This document shows positions 42,661 to 52,212 of a stretch of DNA of 64,000 nucleotides, one piece after another. The notes beneath the pieces are model-generated. The model did not search any database. It saw only the letters and a program-made list of their open reading frames with translations, and had not been told where the DNA came from. Position 1 is the first letter of the stretch, and the number at the start of each line of letters is the position of its first letter. The position numbers and the translations under genes were made by a program. Source of the stretch: Streptomyces radiopugnans (GTDB lineage: Bacteria > Actinomycetota > Actinomycetes > Streptomycetales > Streptomycetaceae); assembly GCF_900110735.1 (NCBI RefSeq), contig NZ_FOET01000003.1:372001-436000 (forward strand). Direction: 5' to 3'.

Positions 42661-44025
42661 CTAGGCGGGCTCGACGCCGGGCTGCTCCGCGAGACGCCCG
42701 CCGATCGCCCGCAGCCCGTCCAGATCGTGCACATCGCCCGGCAGCGCGGCGACCTCGGCCACCGGCACCTCCGGGTGCAGCGCGGCGAAGCGGTCGCGCG
42801 TACGCCGCTCGCGCGCCAGTACGTGCATCCGCTCCGCGTGCAGCCTCAGCATGCCCGCGGCCAGCCGCTCGGCCGTCGTGGGGGAGGCGGTGGAGTCCTC
42901 GGTGAGCTCGTCGGAGTCGGCATCGGTGCCGGAGCCGTCGCCGGAGTGCGCATCGGAACCGGAACCGGAGCCGGACGCGGACCGCGGGGCGGACCGTCCA
43001 TCGCCGCCCTTCCCGGTGGGCTGATCGACAACGTCGCCCTCCTCGAGGTTCTCCGCGGCGGCCAGCGCCCGCTCCGCGCTGAGGTGGGCGGCCTCGCTGC
43101 CGTGCATCCGGTTCAGCACGAGCCCCGCCAGCGGCATCCGGTCCGCGGCCAGCCGCTCCACGAAGTACGCCGCCTCGCGCAGCGCGTCGCGCTCCGGGGC
43201 CGCCACCACCAGGAACGCCGTGCCCGGCGCCTGGAGCAGCCGGTACGTGGCGTCGGCGCGGGTGCGGAAGCCGCCGAACATCGTGTCCATCGCCGCCACG
43301 AACGTCTGCATGTCGCGCAGCAGCCCCGTACCCAGCAGCTTGTTGAGCAGCCCGGTGAACACCGACAGCCCGGACACGCCCAGGTTCACGAACTTCAGCC
43401 CCGCCCGGCCGCCGACCTTCGCCGGGGCCGTCAGCAGCCTGATGAACCGCCCGTCCAGGAACGACCCCAGGCGCTTGGGCGCGTCCAGGAAGTCCAGCGC
43501 GGAACGGCTCGGCGGGGTGTCCACGACGATCAGGTCCCACTCGTCGTCCGCGCGGAGCTGGCCGAGCTTCTCCATGGCCATGTACTCCTGCGTCCCCGCG
43601 AAACCGGCCGACAGCGACTGGTAGAAGGGGTTCTCCAGGATCGCGCGGGCCCGCTCGGGGTCGGCGTGGGCCTCGACGATCTCGTCGAAGGTCCGCTTCA
43701 TGTCGAGCATCATCGCGTGCAGTTCGCCGCCCGACGCGCCGTCGACGCCCTTCACCCGGCGCGGGGTGTTGTCCAGTTCGGTCAGGCCCATCGACTGGGC
43801 CAGCCGGCGGGCCGGGTCGATGGTGAGGACGACGACCTTCCGGCCGCGCTCGGCCGCGCGTACGCCCAGGGCCGCGGCCGTCGTCGTCTTGCCCACGCCG
43901 CCCGCGCCGCAGCAGACCACGATCCGGGTGCCGGGATCGTCGACCAGCGCGTCGACGTCCAGCACCGGGAACGTGCCCAGCCCGTGCGCCTGTGCCGTGC
44001 CGGCTTCGGCCGCCCGTGCCGTCAC
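42661..44025 (-). CDS. ArsA-like ATPase, larger of a pair
   Basis: A 454-residue ATPase with the deviant Walker A VCCGAGGVGKTTTAAALG, a switch-like LTIDPARRLAQSMG and DLIVVDTPPSRSALD. About 45 Ser/Gly/Asp-rich residues interrupt the C-terminal part. The family includes arsenite-pump ATPase and Get3. Its GTG overlaps the TGA of the smaller ATPase gene (GTGA), suggesting they work as a heterodimer. Confidence 0.88.
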   Translation of the reverse strand: MTARAAEAGTAQAHGLGTFPVLDVDALVDDPGTRIVVCCGAGGVGKTTTAAALGVRAAERGRKVVVLTIDPARRLAQSMGLTELDNTPRRVKGVDGASGGELHAMMLDMKRTFDEIVEAHADPERARAILENPFYQSLSAGFAGTQEYMAMEKLGQLRADDEWDLIVVDTPPSRSALDFLDAPKRLGSFLDGRFIRLLTAPAKVGGRAGLKFVNLGVSGLSVFTGLLNKLLGTGLLRDMQTFVAAMDTMFGGFRTRADATYRLLQAPGTAFLVVAAPERDALREAAYFVERLAADRMPLAGLVLNRMHGSEAAHLSAERALAAAENLEEGDVVDQPTGKGGDGRSAPRSASGSGSGSDAHSGDGSGTDADSDELTEDSTASPTTAERLAAGMLRLHAERMHVLARERRTRDRFAALHPEVPVAEVAALPGDVHDLDGLRAIGGRLAEQPGVEPA

Positions 44026-44999
44026 CTCGCCACCCCCTGTTCGCGCAGTTCGCCGGCGAGCAGGTAGACGCCGGGCAGGTCGGCGCCCTCGGCCAGCAGT
44101 TCCAGTTCGTACGCGGGCAGTTCCAGCCCGGCTATCTCCGACCGCAACTCGCCCTCCAGAGCCAGCCGTTCGGCGTGCTCGTGGGCCTGGCGCAGCAGCG
44201 GGTCGACCAGCTGCTCGGCCCTGCCGCCGCGCCGTGCGCCGCCCAGGCCCGCCCGGGACAGCGCCTTGGCGATCTCGGTGCGGGACTCCTCGGCGGCCCG
44301 TACCGCCGTCCGGTCCAGTACCGCCGGCCGCGTCATGTTGACGAACACGCAGCCGACCGGCAGCCCGGTGGCGCGCAGCTCGGCGACGCCGTCCACGGTC
44401 TCCTGGACGGGCATCTCCTCCAGCAGGGTCACCAGGTGCACGGCGGTCTCGGACGACTTGAGCACCCGCATCACGGCCTGGGCCTGGTTGTGGATCGGGC
44501 CGACCCGGGCCAGCCCGGCCACCTGGTCGTTGACGCCGAGGAAGCGGGTTATCCGGCCGGTGGGCGGCGCGTCCATGACCACCGCGTCGTAGACGAAGCC
44601 GCCGGCGCGGGTGCGGCGGCGCGCCGCCTCGCAGACCTTGCCGGTCAGCAGGACGTCGCGCACACCGGGCGCGATGGTGGTGGCGAAGTCGATCGCGCCG
44701 ATCCTCTTCAGGGCCCGTCCCGCGCCGCCGAGCTTGTAGAACATCTGCAGGTAGTCCAGCAGCGCCTTCTCCGCGTCGACGGCCAGCGCGTACACCTCGC
44801 CGCCGCCCGGTCCCACGGCGATCTTCCGCTCCTCGTACGGCAGCGCCTCGGTCTCGAAGAGCTGGGCGATGCCCTGCCGCCCCTCGACCTCGACCAGAAG
44901 CGTGCGTTTGCCCTCCTCGGCGAGGGCGAGCGCCAGTGCGGCGGCGACCGTCGTCTTTCCGGTCCCGCCCTTGCCGGTCACCACATGCAGCCTGCTCAC
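44022..44999 (-). CDS. ArsA-like ATPase, smaller of a pair
   Basis: A 325-residue ATPase with Walker A VTGKGGTGKTTVAAALALAL and DAVVMDAPPTGRITRFL. GTG 44999 is chosen because it begins directly before the nucleotide-binding strand; the long upstream frame is not coding. It is coupled to the larger ATPase. Confidence 0.88.
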   Translation of the reverse strand: MSRLHVVTGKGGTGKTTVAAALALALAEEGKRTLLVEVEGRQGIAQLFETEALPYEERKIAVGPGGGEVYALAVDAEKALLDYLQMFYKLGGAGRALKRIGAIDFATTIAPGVRDVLLTGKVCEAARRRTRAGGFVYDAVVMDAPPTGRITRFLGVNDQVAGLARVGPIHNQAQAVMRVLKSSETAVHLVTLLEEMPVQETVDGVAELRATGLPVGCVFVNMTRPAVLDRTAVRAAEESRTEIAKALSRAGLGGARRGGRAEQLVDPLLRQAHEHAERLALEGELRSEIAGLELPAYELELLAEGADLPGVYLLAGELREQGVAR

Positions 45000-45147
45000 C
45001 CTTCGGAGCCTAACCACCGGACGAGGGGAGTACGCCTGCGGATGGGCCATGGAGGTGCGCCCGGGCGCGCGGGGGACGGGCCGGGGCGGCGGGGACACCG
45101 GGGGAGGGCGCGCGGAAGGGCGTCGGGGAGGGGCTAAGGTCGGCCCC

Positions 45148-45306
45148 ATGACGAAGTGGGAATACGCGACCGTACCGCTGCTCGTGCACGCGACCAAGCA
45201 GATCCTGGACACCTGGGGCGAGGACGGCTGGGAACTGGTCCAGGTGGTGCCCGGCCCGAACAACCCGGAGCAGCTCGTGGCGTACCTGAAGCGGGAGAAG
45301 CAGTGA
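45148..45306 (+). CDS. DUF4177-like small protein
   Basis: 52 residues: MTKWEYATVPLLVH, then WGEDGWELVQVVPGPN and LVAYLKREKQ, the DUF4177 pattern. Function unknown. Its TGA overlaps the next GTG. Confidence 0.85.
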   Translation: MTKWEYATVPLLVHATKQILDTWGEDGWELVQVVPGPNNPEQLVAYLKREKQ

Positions 45307-45779
45307 GCGAGGCGCGCGGCTCCGTCGAGTCCAGGCTCGCGGAGCTGGGTCTGACCCTGCCGGAGGTGGTGGCGCCCCTGGCGTCGTACGTCCCGGCGGT
45401 CCTCTCCGGCTCCTACGTGTACACCGCCGGGCAGCTGCCGATGGTCGACGGCAGGCTGCCGGTGACCGGCAAGGTCGGCGCCGAGGTGACGCCGGAGGAG
45501 GCCAGGGAACTGGCCCGGGTCTGCGCGCTGAACGCCCTGGCGGCCGTGAAGTCGGTCACCGGTGATCTGGACCGGATCGCCCGGGTGGTCAAGGTGGTCG
45601 GCTTCGTCGCCTCCGCTCCGGACTTCACCGGCCAGCCCGGCGTGGTCAACGGCGCCAGCGAGCTGCTGGGCGAGGTGCTGGGCGACAGGGGCGTGCACGC
45701 GCGCAGCGCGGTGGGCGTCGCGGTGCTGCCGATCGACGCACCGGTCGAGGTCGAGATCCAGGTCGAACTGGCGGACTGA
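45303..45779 (+). CDS. RidA-family protein
   Basis: 158 residues with YVYTAGQLPMVDG and the trailing INVxVxV-like VAVLPIDAPVEVEIQVELA of the RidA/YjgF family. The family removes reactive enamine/imine intermediates. GTG 45303 is coupled to the DUF4177 gene. The typical catalytic Arg is not obvious to me. Confidence 0.87.
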   Translation: MSEARGSVESRLAELGLTLPEVVAPLASYVPAVLSGSYVYTAGQLPMVDGRLPVTGKVGAEVTPEEARELARVCALNALAAVKSVTGDLDRIARVVKVVGFVASAPDFTGQPGVVNGASELLGEVLGDRGVHARSAVGVAVLPIDAPVEVEIQVELAD

Positions 45780-45881
45780 GCCGCCGCCGGGCGGCCGGAC
45801 AGGCACAGGGCGGGCCGGTGCGGGCCGCGGTGTCCGAGGCCCGCACTCGAACATCGCGGCCCGCGGCCGTACGATCCGGCC

Positions 45882-46814
45882 ATGCCGTCGACGCCGCCGC
45901 AGCCCACGTCCCCCACGCCCCCGCGCGACGGGCAGTGGTATCCGCCCGAGTGGCCCGAGCGCATCCGCGCCCTGGCCGAGGGGCGGCTCACGCCCGTGCC
46001 CCCGCGCCGGGCGGCGACCGTGATGCTGCTGCGGGACGCCGAGGGCGGCCCGGCCGTCCACATGCTGCGCCGGCGCGCCTCCATGGCCTTCGCCGCGGGC
46101 GCGTACGCCTACCCCGGCGGCGGCGTGGACCCCCGCGACGAGGGCACTGTCGCCTGGGCCGGCCCGGCGCGCGGGGAGTGGGCACGGCGGCTCGGGGTGG
46201 AGGAGGCGGTCGCGCAGGCCGTCGTGTGCGCCGCCGTGCGCGAGACCTTCGAGGAAGCGGGCGTCCTGCTGGCCGGTCCCGACCCGGACACCGTCGTCGC
46301 CGACACCACCGGCGACGACTGGGAGGCGGACCGGGCGGCCCTGGTGGCCCGCGAGCTGTCCTTCGCCGACTTCCTCACCCGCCGGGAACTGGTCCTCCGC
46401 AGCGATCTGCTGGGCGCCTGGGCGCGCTGGATCACCCCCGAGTTCGAGGCGCGGCGCTACGACACCTGGTTCTTCGTCGCCGCCCTGCCCGAGGGGCAGC
46501 GCACCCGCGACGTCTCCGGCGAGGCCGACCGCACGGTGTGGATCCGCCCGGCGGACGCGGCCGCCGCCTACGACCGGGGCGAGCTGACGATGATGCCCCC
46601 GACGATCGCCACCCTGCGGCAGCTCGCGCCGTACGCCGACGCCGCCGCGGCGCTGGCCGCCTCCGGGGAGCGGGACCTGACGCCCGTACTGGCCCGGGCG
46701 AGCCTGGAGGACGACGGGGCCGGCGGGCAGCGGGTGGTGCTGAGCTGGCCGGGGCACGAGGAGTTCACCAAGCACGTGCCCGCGGCCCGGCGGACGGCGG
46801 GGGACGCGCCGTGA
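45882..46814 (+). CDS. NUDIX hydrolase
   Basis: 310 residues. The NUDIX box is split by an insert: YPGGGVDPRDE, then AAVRETFEEAGVLL. NUDIX enzymes cleave nucleoside diphosphates linked to another group. Its stop overlaps the next GTG. Confidence 0.88.
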   Translation: MPSTPPQPTSPTPPRDGQWYPPEWPERIRALAEGRLTPVPPRRAATVMLLRDAEGGPAVHMLRRRASMAFAAGAYAYPGGGVDPRDEGTVAWAGPARGEWARRLGVEEAVAQAVVCAAVRETFEEAGVLLAGPDPDTVVADTTGDDWEADRAALVARELSFADFLTRRELVLRSDLLGAWARWITPEFEARRYDTWFFVAALPEGQRTRDVSGEADRTVWIRPADAAAAYDRGELTMMPPTIATLRQLAPYADAAAALAASGERDLTPVLARASLEDDGAGGQRVVLSWPGHEEFTKHVPAARRTAGDAP

Positions 46815-47641
46815 CCGACGCCTCCGCCCTGCCCGGGCAGCCGCGCGGCGGCCCCATCGACGGCACGGGCACCGCCCGTGCGGTGTGCGTGCTCGCGCCG
46901 AACCCCTCGCCGATGACGCTGGACGGCACCAACACCTGGATCGTCGCCGAGCCGGACTCGCCGCTGGCGGTCGTCGTGGACCCCGGCCCGCTGGACGAGG
47001 GGCATCTGCGCCAGGTGATCGGCACCGTCGAGCGGTCGGGCCGGCGGGTGGGGCTGACGCTGCTCACCCACGGCCACTGGGACCACGCCGAGGGCGCCGC
47101 CCGCTTCGCCGAGCTGACGGGGACGGCCGTACGCGCGCTCGACCCGGCGCTGCGGCTGGGCGACGAGGGCCTGGCGGCCGGGGACGTGGTGACCACGGGC
47201 GGCCTGGAGCTGCGGGTGGTGCCCACGCCGGGGCACACCTCGGACTCGCTCAGCTTCCATCTGCCCGCCGACGGCGCGGTGCTGACCGGCGACACGGTCC
47301 TGGGGCGCGGCACGACGATGGTGGCCCACCCCGACGGGCGGCTGGGCGAGTACCTGGACTCGCTGCGGCGGCTGCGCTCGCTGACCGTGGACGACGGTGT
47401 GCGCACGGTGCTGCCCGGACACGGGCCGGTGCTGGACGACGCGCAGGGGGCCGTCGAGTACTACCTGGCGCACCGGGCGAGCCGTCTGGCGCAGGTGGAG
47501 ACGGCGGTGGAGGCGGGCCACCGGACGCCGGGGGAGGTCGTGGCGCACGTCTACGCGGACGTGGACCGCTCGCTGTGGCCCGCCGCCGAGCTGTCGGTGC
47601 GGGCGCAGCTGGAGTACCTGGAGGAGCACGGCCTGGTGTGA
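46811..47641 (+). CDS. Metallo-beta-lactamase-fold hydrolase
   Basis: 276 residues with THGHWDHAEGA (HxHxDH), VPTPGHTSDSLSF, LTGDTVLG and VLPGHGP, the metal ligands of the fold. It resembles LACTB2/glyoxalase-II-like hydrolases. Coupled to the NUDIX gene (GTG 46811). Confidence 0.9.
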   Translation: MTDASALPGQPRGGPIDGTGTARAVCVLAPNPSPMTLDGTNTWIVAEPDSPLAVVVDPGPLDEGHLRQVIGTVERSGRRVGLTLLTHGHWDHAEGAARFAELTGTAVRALDPALRLGDEGLAAGDVVTTGGLELRVVPTPGHTSDSLSFHLPADGAVLTGDTVLGRGTTMVAHPDGRLGEYLDSLRRLRSLTVDDGVRTVLPGHGPVLDDAQGAVEYYLAHRASRLAQVETAVEAGHRTPGEVVAHVYADVDRSLWPAAELSVRAQLEYLEEHGLV

Positions 47642-47800
47642 CGGGCCGTGCCCGGCGGGCCGTGTATCCGGGCCGTGCCCGCGGGCCGCGCTCCGGACGT
47701 GCTCCCGCTGGACGGGGCCCGTCCGGGCGGGCGGCCGCGCCGGCGTCGGGGGGATTCCCGGGGCTCTCGCACTCCCGGGGAGCTCGGAGCTGTCGAGGGC

Positions 47801-48475
47801 TCAGCGCGAGCGCTTCGCCAGCCGCTCCACGTCCAGCAGGATGACCGCGCGGGCCTCCAGCCGCAGCCAGCCGCGGCTGGCGAAGTCGGCCAGCGCCTTG
47901 TTGACGGTCTCGCGGGACGCGCCGACGAGCTGGGCCAGCTCCTCCTGGGTGAGGTCGTGCACCACGTGGATGCCCTCCTCGGACTGCACGCCGAAGCGGC
48001 GCGACAGGTCCAGCAGCGCCTTGGCGACGCGGCCGGGGACGTCGGAGAAGACCAGGTCGGACATCGAGTCGTTGGTGCGGCGCAGCCGCCGGGCGACGGC
48101 GCGCAGCAGCGCGGTGGCGACCTCGGGGCGGGCGTTCAGCCAGGGCTGGAGGTCGCCGTGGCCCAGGCCGAAGAGCTTGACCTCGGTCAGCGCCGTGGCC
48201 GTGGCCGTACGGGGACCCGGGTCGAACAGGGACAGCTCGCCGATCAGCTCGCCGGGGCCGAGCACGGCCAGCATGTTCTCCCGGCCGTCCGGGGAGGTGC
48301 GGTGGAGCTTGACCTTGCCCTCGATCACGACGTAGAGCCGGTCTCCCGGGTCGCCCTCGTGGAACAGGGCCTCACCCCGTGCGAGCGTCGTCTCCGTCAT
48401 GGAGGCACGCAGCTCGGCAGCCTGCTCGTCGTCAAGCGCCGCGAAGAGCGGGGCGCGCCGCAGAACGTCGTCCAC
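47801..48475 (-). CDS. crp: Crp/Fnr-family regulator
   Basis: 224 residues. The N-terminal cyclic-nucleotide-binding domain ([39 protein letters not shown]) precedes a C-terminal HTH ([20 protein letters not shown]). GTG 48475 follows GGAGAG. In Streptomyces Crp controls germination, growth and secondary metabolism. Divergent from nth, the usual arrangement. Confidence 0.92.
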   Translation of the reverse strand: MDDVLRRAPLFAALDDEQAAELRASMTETTLARGEALFHEGDPGDRLYVVIEGKVKLHRTSPDGRENMLAVLGPGELIGELSLFDPGPRTATATALTEVKLFGLGHGDLQPWLNARPEVATALLRAVARRLRRTNDSMSDLVFSDVPGRVAKALLDLSRRFGVQSEEGIHVVHDLTQEELAQLVGASRETVNKALADFASRGWLRLEARAVILLDVERLAKRSR

Positions 48476-48700
48476 GAGTTCTCTCCTTGTCCACGTGCCC
48501 ACGGGTCTGTCGCCCCCATGATGCCGGACGGTGAAACAGTGCGATCAGTCACAAGTTTGACGCACCCGGCGTGCGGTGCGTGCGCCAGGGGTCCGATTGG
48601 GCCCCGAATCGGCGGTGAGCGGGGCGGATGTCGGCGCGCCCCCGTACGCTGGCCGGGTGTCCAACACGCCGGTGAGGCCGGACGGAAAGGGGGCGTACGG

Positions 48701-49585
48701 GTGACGGTGTCCCGTGGCTCATCCCAGGATTCCGCCGTGGGCGAACGAGAGTCCGCCGAACGGGTAACGGAGGCGAAGCCGCCGAGAGCGGCAGGGGGAG
48801 GAAAGAGGAGCGCTGGGGGCAAGCCGGAGACGCGGCTCGCCATGGTCCGCCGCGCCCGGCGCATCAACCGCGAGCTGGCCGAGGTGTACTACTACGCGCA
48901 CCCCGAGCTGGACTTCGAGAACCCCTTCCAGCTGCTGGTCGCCACCGTCCTCTCCGCCCAGACCACCGACCTGCGGGTCAACCAGACCACCCCCGCCCTC
49001 TTCGCCGCCTACCCCACCCCGGAGGAGATGGCCGCGGCCGACCCCGAGCGGCTGGAGGAGCTGATCCGGCCCACCGGCTTCTTCCGCAACAAGGCCAGGT
49101 CGCTGCTGGGACTCTCCGCCGCCCTGCGCGACCGTTTCGGCGGCGAGGTGCCGGACAACCTCGAAGACATGGTCTCCCTGCCCGGCGTCGGCCGTAAGAC
49201 GGCACACGTGGTGCTGGGGAACGCCTTCGGCAGGCCGGGCCTGACGGTGGACACCCACTTCGGGCGGCTGGTGCGCCGCTGGCGGCTGACGGAGCAGACC
49301 GACCCGGAGAAGGTCGAGGCCGAGATCGCCGGGATCATCCCCAAGAGCGAGTGGACGATGTTCTCGCACCGGGTCGTCTTCCACGGCCGCCGCATCTGCC
49401 ACTCCCGCAAGCCCGCGTGCGGCGCCTGCCCGATCACGCATCTGTGCCCCTCGTACGGCGAGGGCGAGACGGACCCGGAGAAGGCGAAGAAGCTGCTGAA
49501 GTACGAGATGGGGGGCATGCCCGGCCAGCGGCTCAAGCCCCCCGCGGACTATCCCGGGCAGCCCGCGCCGTCGCCGGGCGCCTGA
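48701..49585 (+). CDS. nth: Endonuclease III
   Basis: About 294 residues. It has the helix-hairpin-helix [14 protein letters not shown], the catalytic Asp in [10 protein letters not shown] and the iron-sulfur motif [17 protein letters not shown] (C-x6-C-x2-C-x5-C). It removes oxidised pyrimidines. The start is uncertain: GTG 48701 gives a 45-residue disordered leader, and ATG 48841 is a shorter option. Confidence 0.92.
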   Translation: MTVSRGSSQDSAVGERESAERVTEAKPPRAAGGGKRSAGGKPETRLAMVRRARRINRELAEVYYYAHPELDFENPFQLLVATVLSAQTTDLRVNQTTPALFAAYPTPEEMAAADPERLEELIRPTGFFRNKARSLLGLSAALRDRFGGEVPDNLEDMVSLPGVGRKTAHVVLGNAFGRPGLTVDTHFGRLVRRWRLTEQTDPEKVEAEIAGIIPKSEWTMFSHRVVFHGRRICHSRKPACGACPITHLCPSYGEGETDPEKAKKLLKYEMGGMPGQRLKPPADYPGQPAPSPGA

Positions 49586-49596
49586 GCGGAGCGCGG

Positions 49597-50346
49597 ATGA
49601 GGGAAGCACAGGAGAAGCACCGGACCCCCGTCGCCGGCCCGGTCGCCGTCACCGACCGGGGGCTGCCGGACTGGCTGCGCCCGGTGGCCGACGTGGCGTC
49701 GACGGTGCGGGCGCGGCAGCTCAGCCGCTTCCTGCCGCCCAGCGACGGGGGCGGACGGCAGTCCGCGGTCCTGGTGCTCTTCGGCGAGGGCGGCGGGAAC
49801 GGCGGAGACGGCGGGAACGGGGGAAGCGGCGCGGGCACCGGGCCGGAGCTGCTGCTGATGGAGCGGTCCTCCAGTCTCCGCTCGCACGCCGGTCAGCCGT
49901 CCTTCCCCGGCGGCGCCCTCGATCCGGAGGACGGCGACCCCGAGGGCGACGGGCCGCTGCGCGCCGCGCTGCGGGAGGCCGAGGAGGAGACCGGGCTCGA
50001 CCCGTCCGGGGTGCAGGTCTTCGGGCGGCTGCCGCGCGTCTACATCCCGGTGAGCGGATTCGTCGTCACGCCCGTACTGGGGTGGTGGCGGGAGCCGAGC
50101 CCGGTGGCGCCGGTGGACCCGGCGGAGACGGCCCGGGTCTTCACCGTGCCCGTGGCCGACCTCGCCGATCCGGCGAACCGCGCCACGGCCAGACACCCCA
50201 GCGGCTACCGCGGTCCGTGCTTCCTCGTCAGCGACGCGCTGGTGTGGGGCTTCACGGCCGGGATCATCGACCGGATCCTGCACTTCGCCGGCTGGGAGCG
50301 GCCGTGGGACACCGACCGCAGCGTCCCCCTCGACTGGCGCGCATGA
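49597..50346 (+). CDS. NUDIX hydrolase, CoA-pyrophosphatase type
   Basis: 249 residues with HAGQPSFPGGALDPEDGD and LREAEEETGLDPS, the NuAce/CoAse signature before the NUDIX box. A Gly-rich insert lies at about 68-82. It probably cleaves coenzyme A or its derivatives. It follows nth by 11 bp. Confidence 0.88.
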   Translation: MREAQEKHRTPVAGPVAVTDRGLPDWLRPVADVASTVRARQLSRFLPPSDGGGRQSAVLVLFGEGGGNGGDGGNGGSGAGTGPELLLMERSSSLRSHAGQPSFPGGALDPEDGDPEGDGPLRAALREAEEETGLDPSGVQVFGRLPRVYIPVSGFVVTPVLGWWREPSPVAPVDPAETARVFTVPVADLADPANRATARHPSGYRGPCFLVSDALVWGFTAGIIDRILHFAGWERPWDTDRSVPLDWRA

Positions 50347-50350
50347 GACG

Positions 50351-51559
50351 GTGGGCGACGTGAACGTGCTGGACGTACTGCTGCTGCTCTCCGCGGTCTG
50401 GTTCGCGGTCGTGGGCTACCGACAGGGTTTCGTGGTCGGCGTGCTGTCGGTCGCCGGTTTCCTCGGGGGCGGGCTCGCCGCGGTCTACCTGCTGCCGCTC
50501 GTCTGGAACGAGTTCACCGACGGCGCGTCGCCGGGGACGGCGGGCGCGATCGCGGCGGTGGCGGTGGTGATCGTGTGCGCCTCGGTCGGCCAGGGGTTCA
50601 CCACCCATCTGGGCAACCGGCTGCGCCGGCACATCACCTGGTCGCCCGCCCGGGCCCTGGACGCGTCCGGCGGCGCCCTGGTGAACGTCGTGGCCATGCT
50701 GCTGGTCGCCTGGCTGATCGGCTCGCTGCTGGCCTCCACGGCCGTGCCCGTCGTCGCCCGGGAGGTGCGCGGCTCCGCGGTGCTGCACGGGGTCTCCCGG
50801 ACGCTGCCGGACAGCGCCGACACCTGGTTCACCGACTTCACCTCGGTGCTCGCGCAGAACGGCTTCCCACAGGTCTTCTCGCCGTTCGCCAACGAGCCGA
50901 TCACCTCGGTGGAGCCCCCGGACCCGGCCCTGGCGGGCAGCCCGGCCGTGGCCCGCGCCAAGCGGTCCATCGTCAAGGTCCTGGGCACCGCGCAGAGCTG
51001 CGGCAAGGTGCTGGAGGGCACCGGTTTCGTCTTCGACCGCGGCCGGGTGATGACCAACGCGCACGTGGTCGGCGGCGTCGACGAGCCGACCGTGCAGGTC
51101 GGCGGCGAGGGCCGGCTCCACGACGCCACGGTCGTCCTCTACGACTGGGAGCGCGACATCGCCGTACTCGACGTGCCGTCACTCCGGGCTCCGGCGCTGC
51201 GGTTCGTGGAGGACGACGCGGAGACCGGCGACGACGCGATCGTCGCGGGCTTCCCGGAGAACGGCGGGTTCGACGTCCGCTCCGCGCGGGTACGCGGCCG
51301 TATCCAGGCCACCGGCCCCGACATCTACCACCGGGGCACGGTGCGCCGCGACGTCTACTCCCTGCACGCCATGGTCCGGCAGGGCAACTCCGGCGGCCCG
51401 CTGCTGACGCCCGACGGCAGGGTCTACGGCGTCATCTTCGCCAAGTCCCTGGAGGACGAGAACACCGGCTACGCGCTCACCAACGACGAGATCCGCCAGG
51501 ACGTCCTGCAGGGGCGGGCGTCCCGGGGGCCGGTGGACAGCCAGGGATGCGCGATGTGA
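50351..51559 (+). CDS. MarP-like membrane serine protease
   Basis: 402 residues. Four hydrophobic segments (about 1-125) form a CvpA/colicin-V-like membrane domain. A trypsin-like domain follows: TNAHVVGG (His), ERDIAVL (Asp) and GNSGGP (Ser). This matches MarP of mycobacteria, which protects against acid and oxidative stress. The GTG at 50351 overlaps near the NUDIX stop; GTG 50360 is an alternative. Confidence 0.9.
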   Translation: MGDVNVLDVLLLLSAVWFAVVGYRQGFVVGVLSVAGFLGGGLAAVYLLPLVWNEFTDGASPGTAGAIAAVAVVIVCASVGQGFTTHLGNRLRRHITWSPARALDASGGALVNVVAMLLVAWLIGSLLASTAVPVVAREVRGSAVLHGVSRTLPDSADTWFTDFTSVLAQNGFPQVFSPFANEPITSVEPPDPALAGSPAVARAKRSIVKVLGTAQSCGKVLEGTGFVFDRGRVMTNAHVVGGVDEPTVQVGGEGRLHDATVVLYDWERDIAVLDVPSLRAPALRFVEDDAETGDDAIVAGFPENGGFDVRSARVRGRIQATGPDIYHRGTVRRDVYSLHAMVRQGNSGGPLLTPDGRVYGVIFAKSLEDENTGYALTNDEIRQDVLQGRASRGPVDSQGCAM

Positions 51560-51776
51560 GGACCGGCTTCCGCCCGGTCCTGCCCGTCCCGGTCCTGTCC
51601 GGCTCGGTCCGGACCCGGTTCGCATCCGGTCCCGTTCTTCCCGTGGCCCCGGAGGCCCGGTCACCCGGGGGCCACGGGCCTCCGGGCCCCGGTCCCGCCG
51701 CCGGTCACGGCTTCGGAGGCCGGACGGCGGCAGGGGCCGGGGGAGGCGGTGCGGCGGATGCCCGGTGTGCGCGGCG

Positions 51777-51971
51777 TCAGCCGCGCGTATGGCGCAGCCG
51801 CGCGCCGACCCAGCGGGCACGGCGGCGCAGGATGTGAGGGATGCCGAGCTGGGGATCGCGGAGATCGCCGAGATCGCGGTGGTCCCGCGCGGAGCGCGGG
51901 GGCGAGCCCTGCGCGCTGCTCTGTTCCCGGATGTCGCGTGACACGTCACGGTAGTCGTGCGTCCAACCCAT
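51777..51971 (-). CDS. Small conserved-looking protein, 64 residues
   Basis: ATG 51971 begins MGWTHDYRDVSRDIREQ; the end is LGIPHILRRRARWVGARLRH. The basic tail may contact nucleic acid or membrane. I recall similar short proteins beside this region in Streptomyces but know no function. Confidence 0.6.
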   Translation of the reverse strand: MGWTHDYRDVSRDIREQSSAQGSPPRSARDHRDLGDLRDPQLGIPHILRRRARWVGARLRHTRG

Positions 51972-52212
51972 ACTCCGGACTCTGCCCGTGCCCCATGGTC
52001 GGTAATCGCCCAATGGTCCGTCAATTGGCCTATGCGGGCGTCACGTGCTCTTATTCATCGGCCGGGCCGGGGTGTTCCAGCCGGTCGACGGGGCCGCCCG
52101 TGAACGCCTCCGGATCCCCCTTCGTGCCGGCTGTGCCGTTCCGGAGGCGGCCCCGGATCCCGAAGCCCCAACCCCGGCCGGGGCGATCGCGTGGTCGCTC
52201 CCGGGGCCGTTC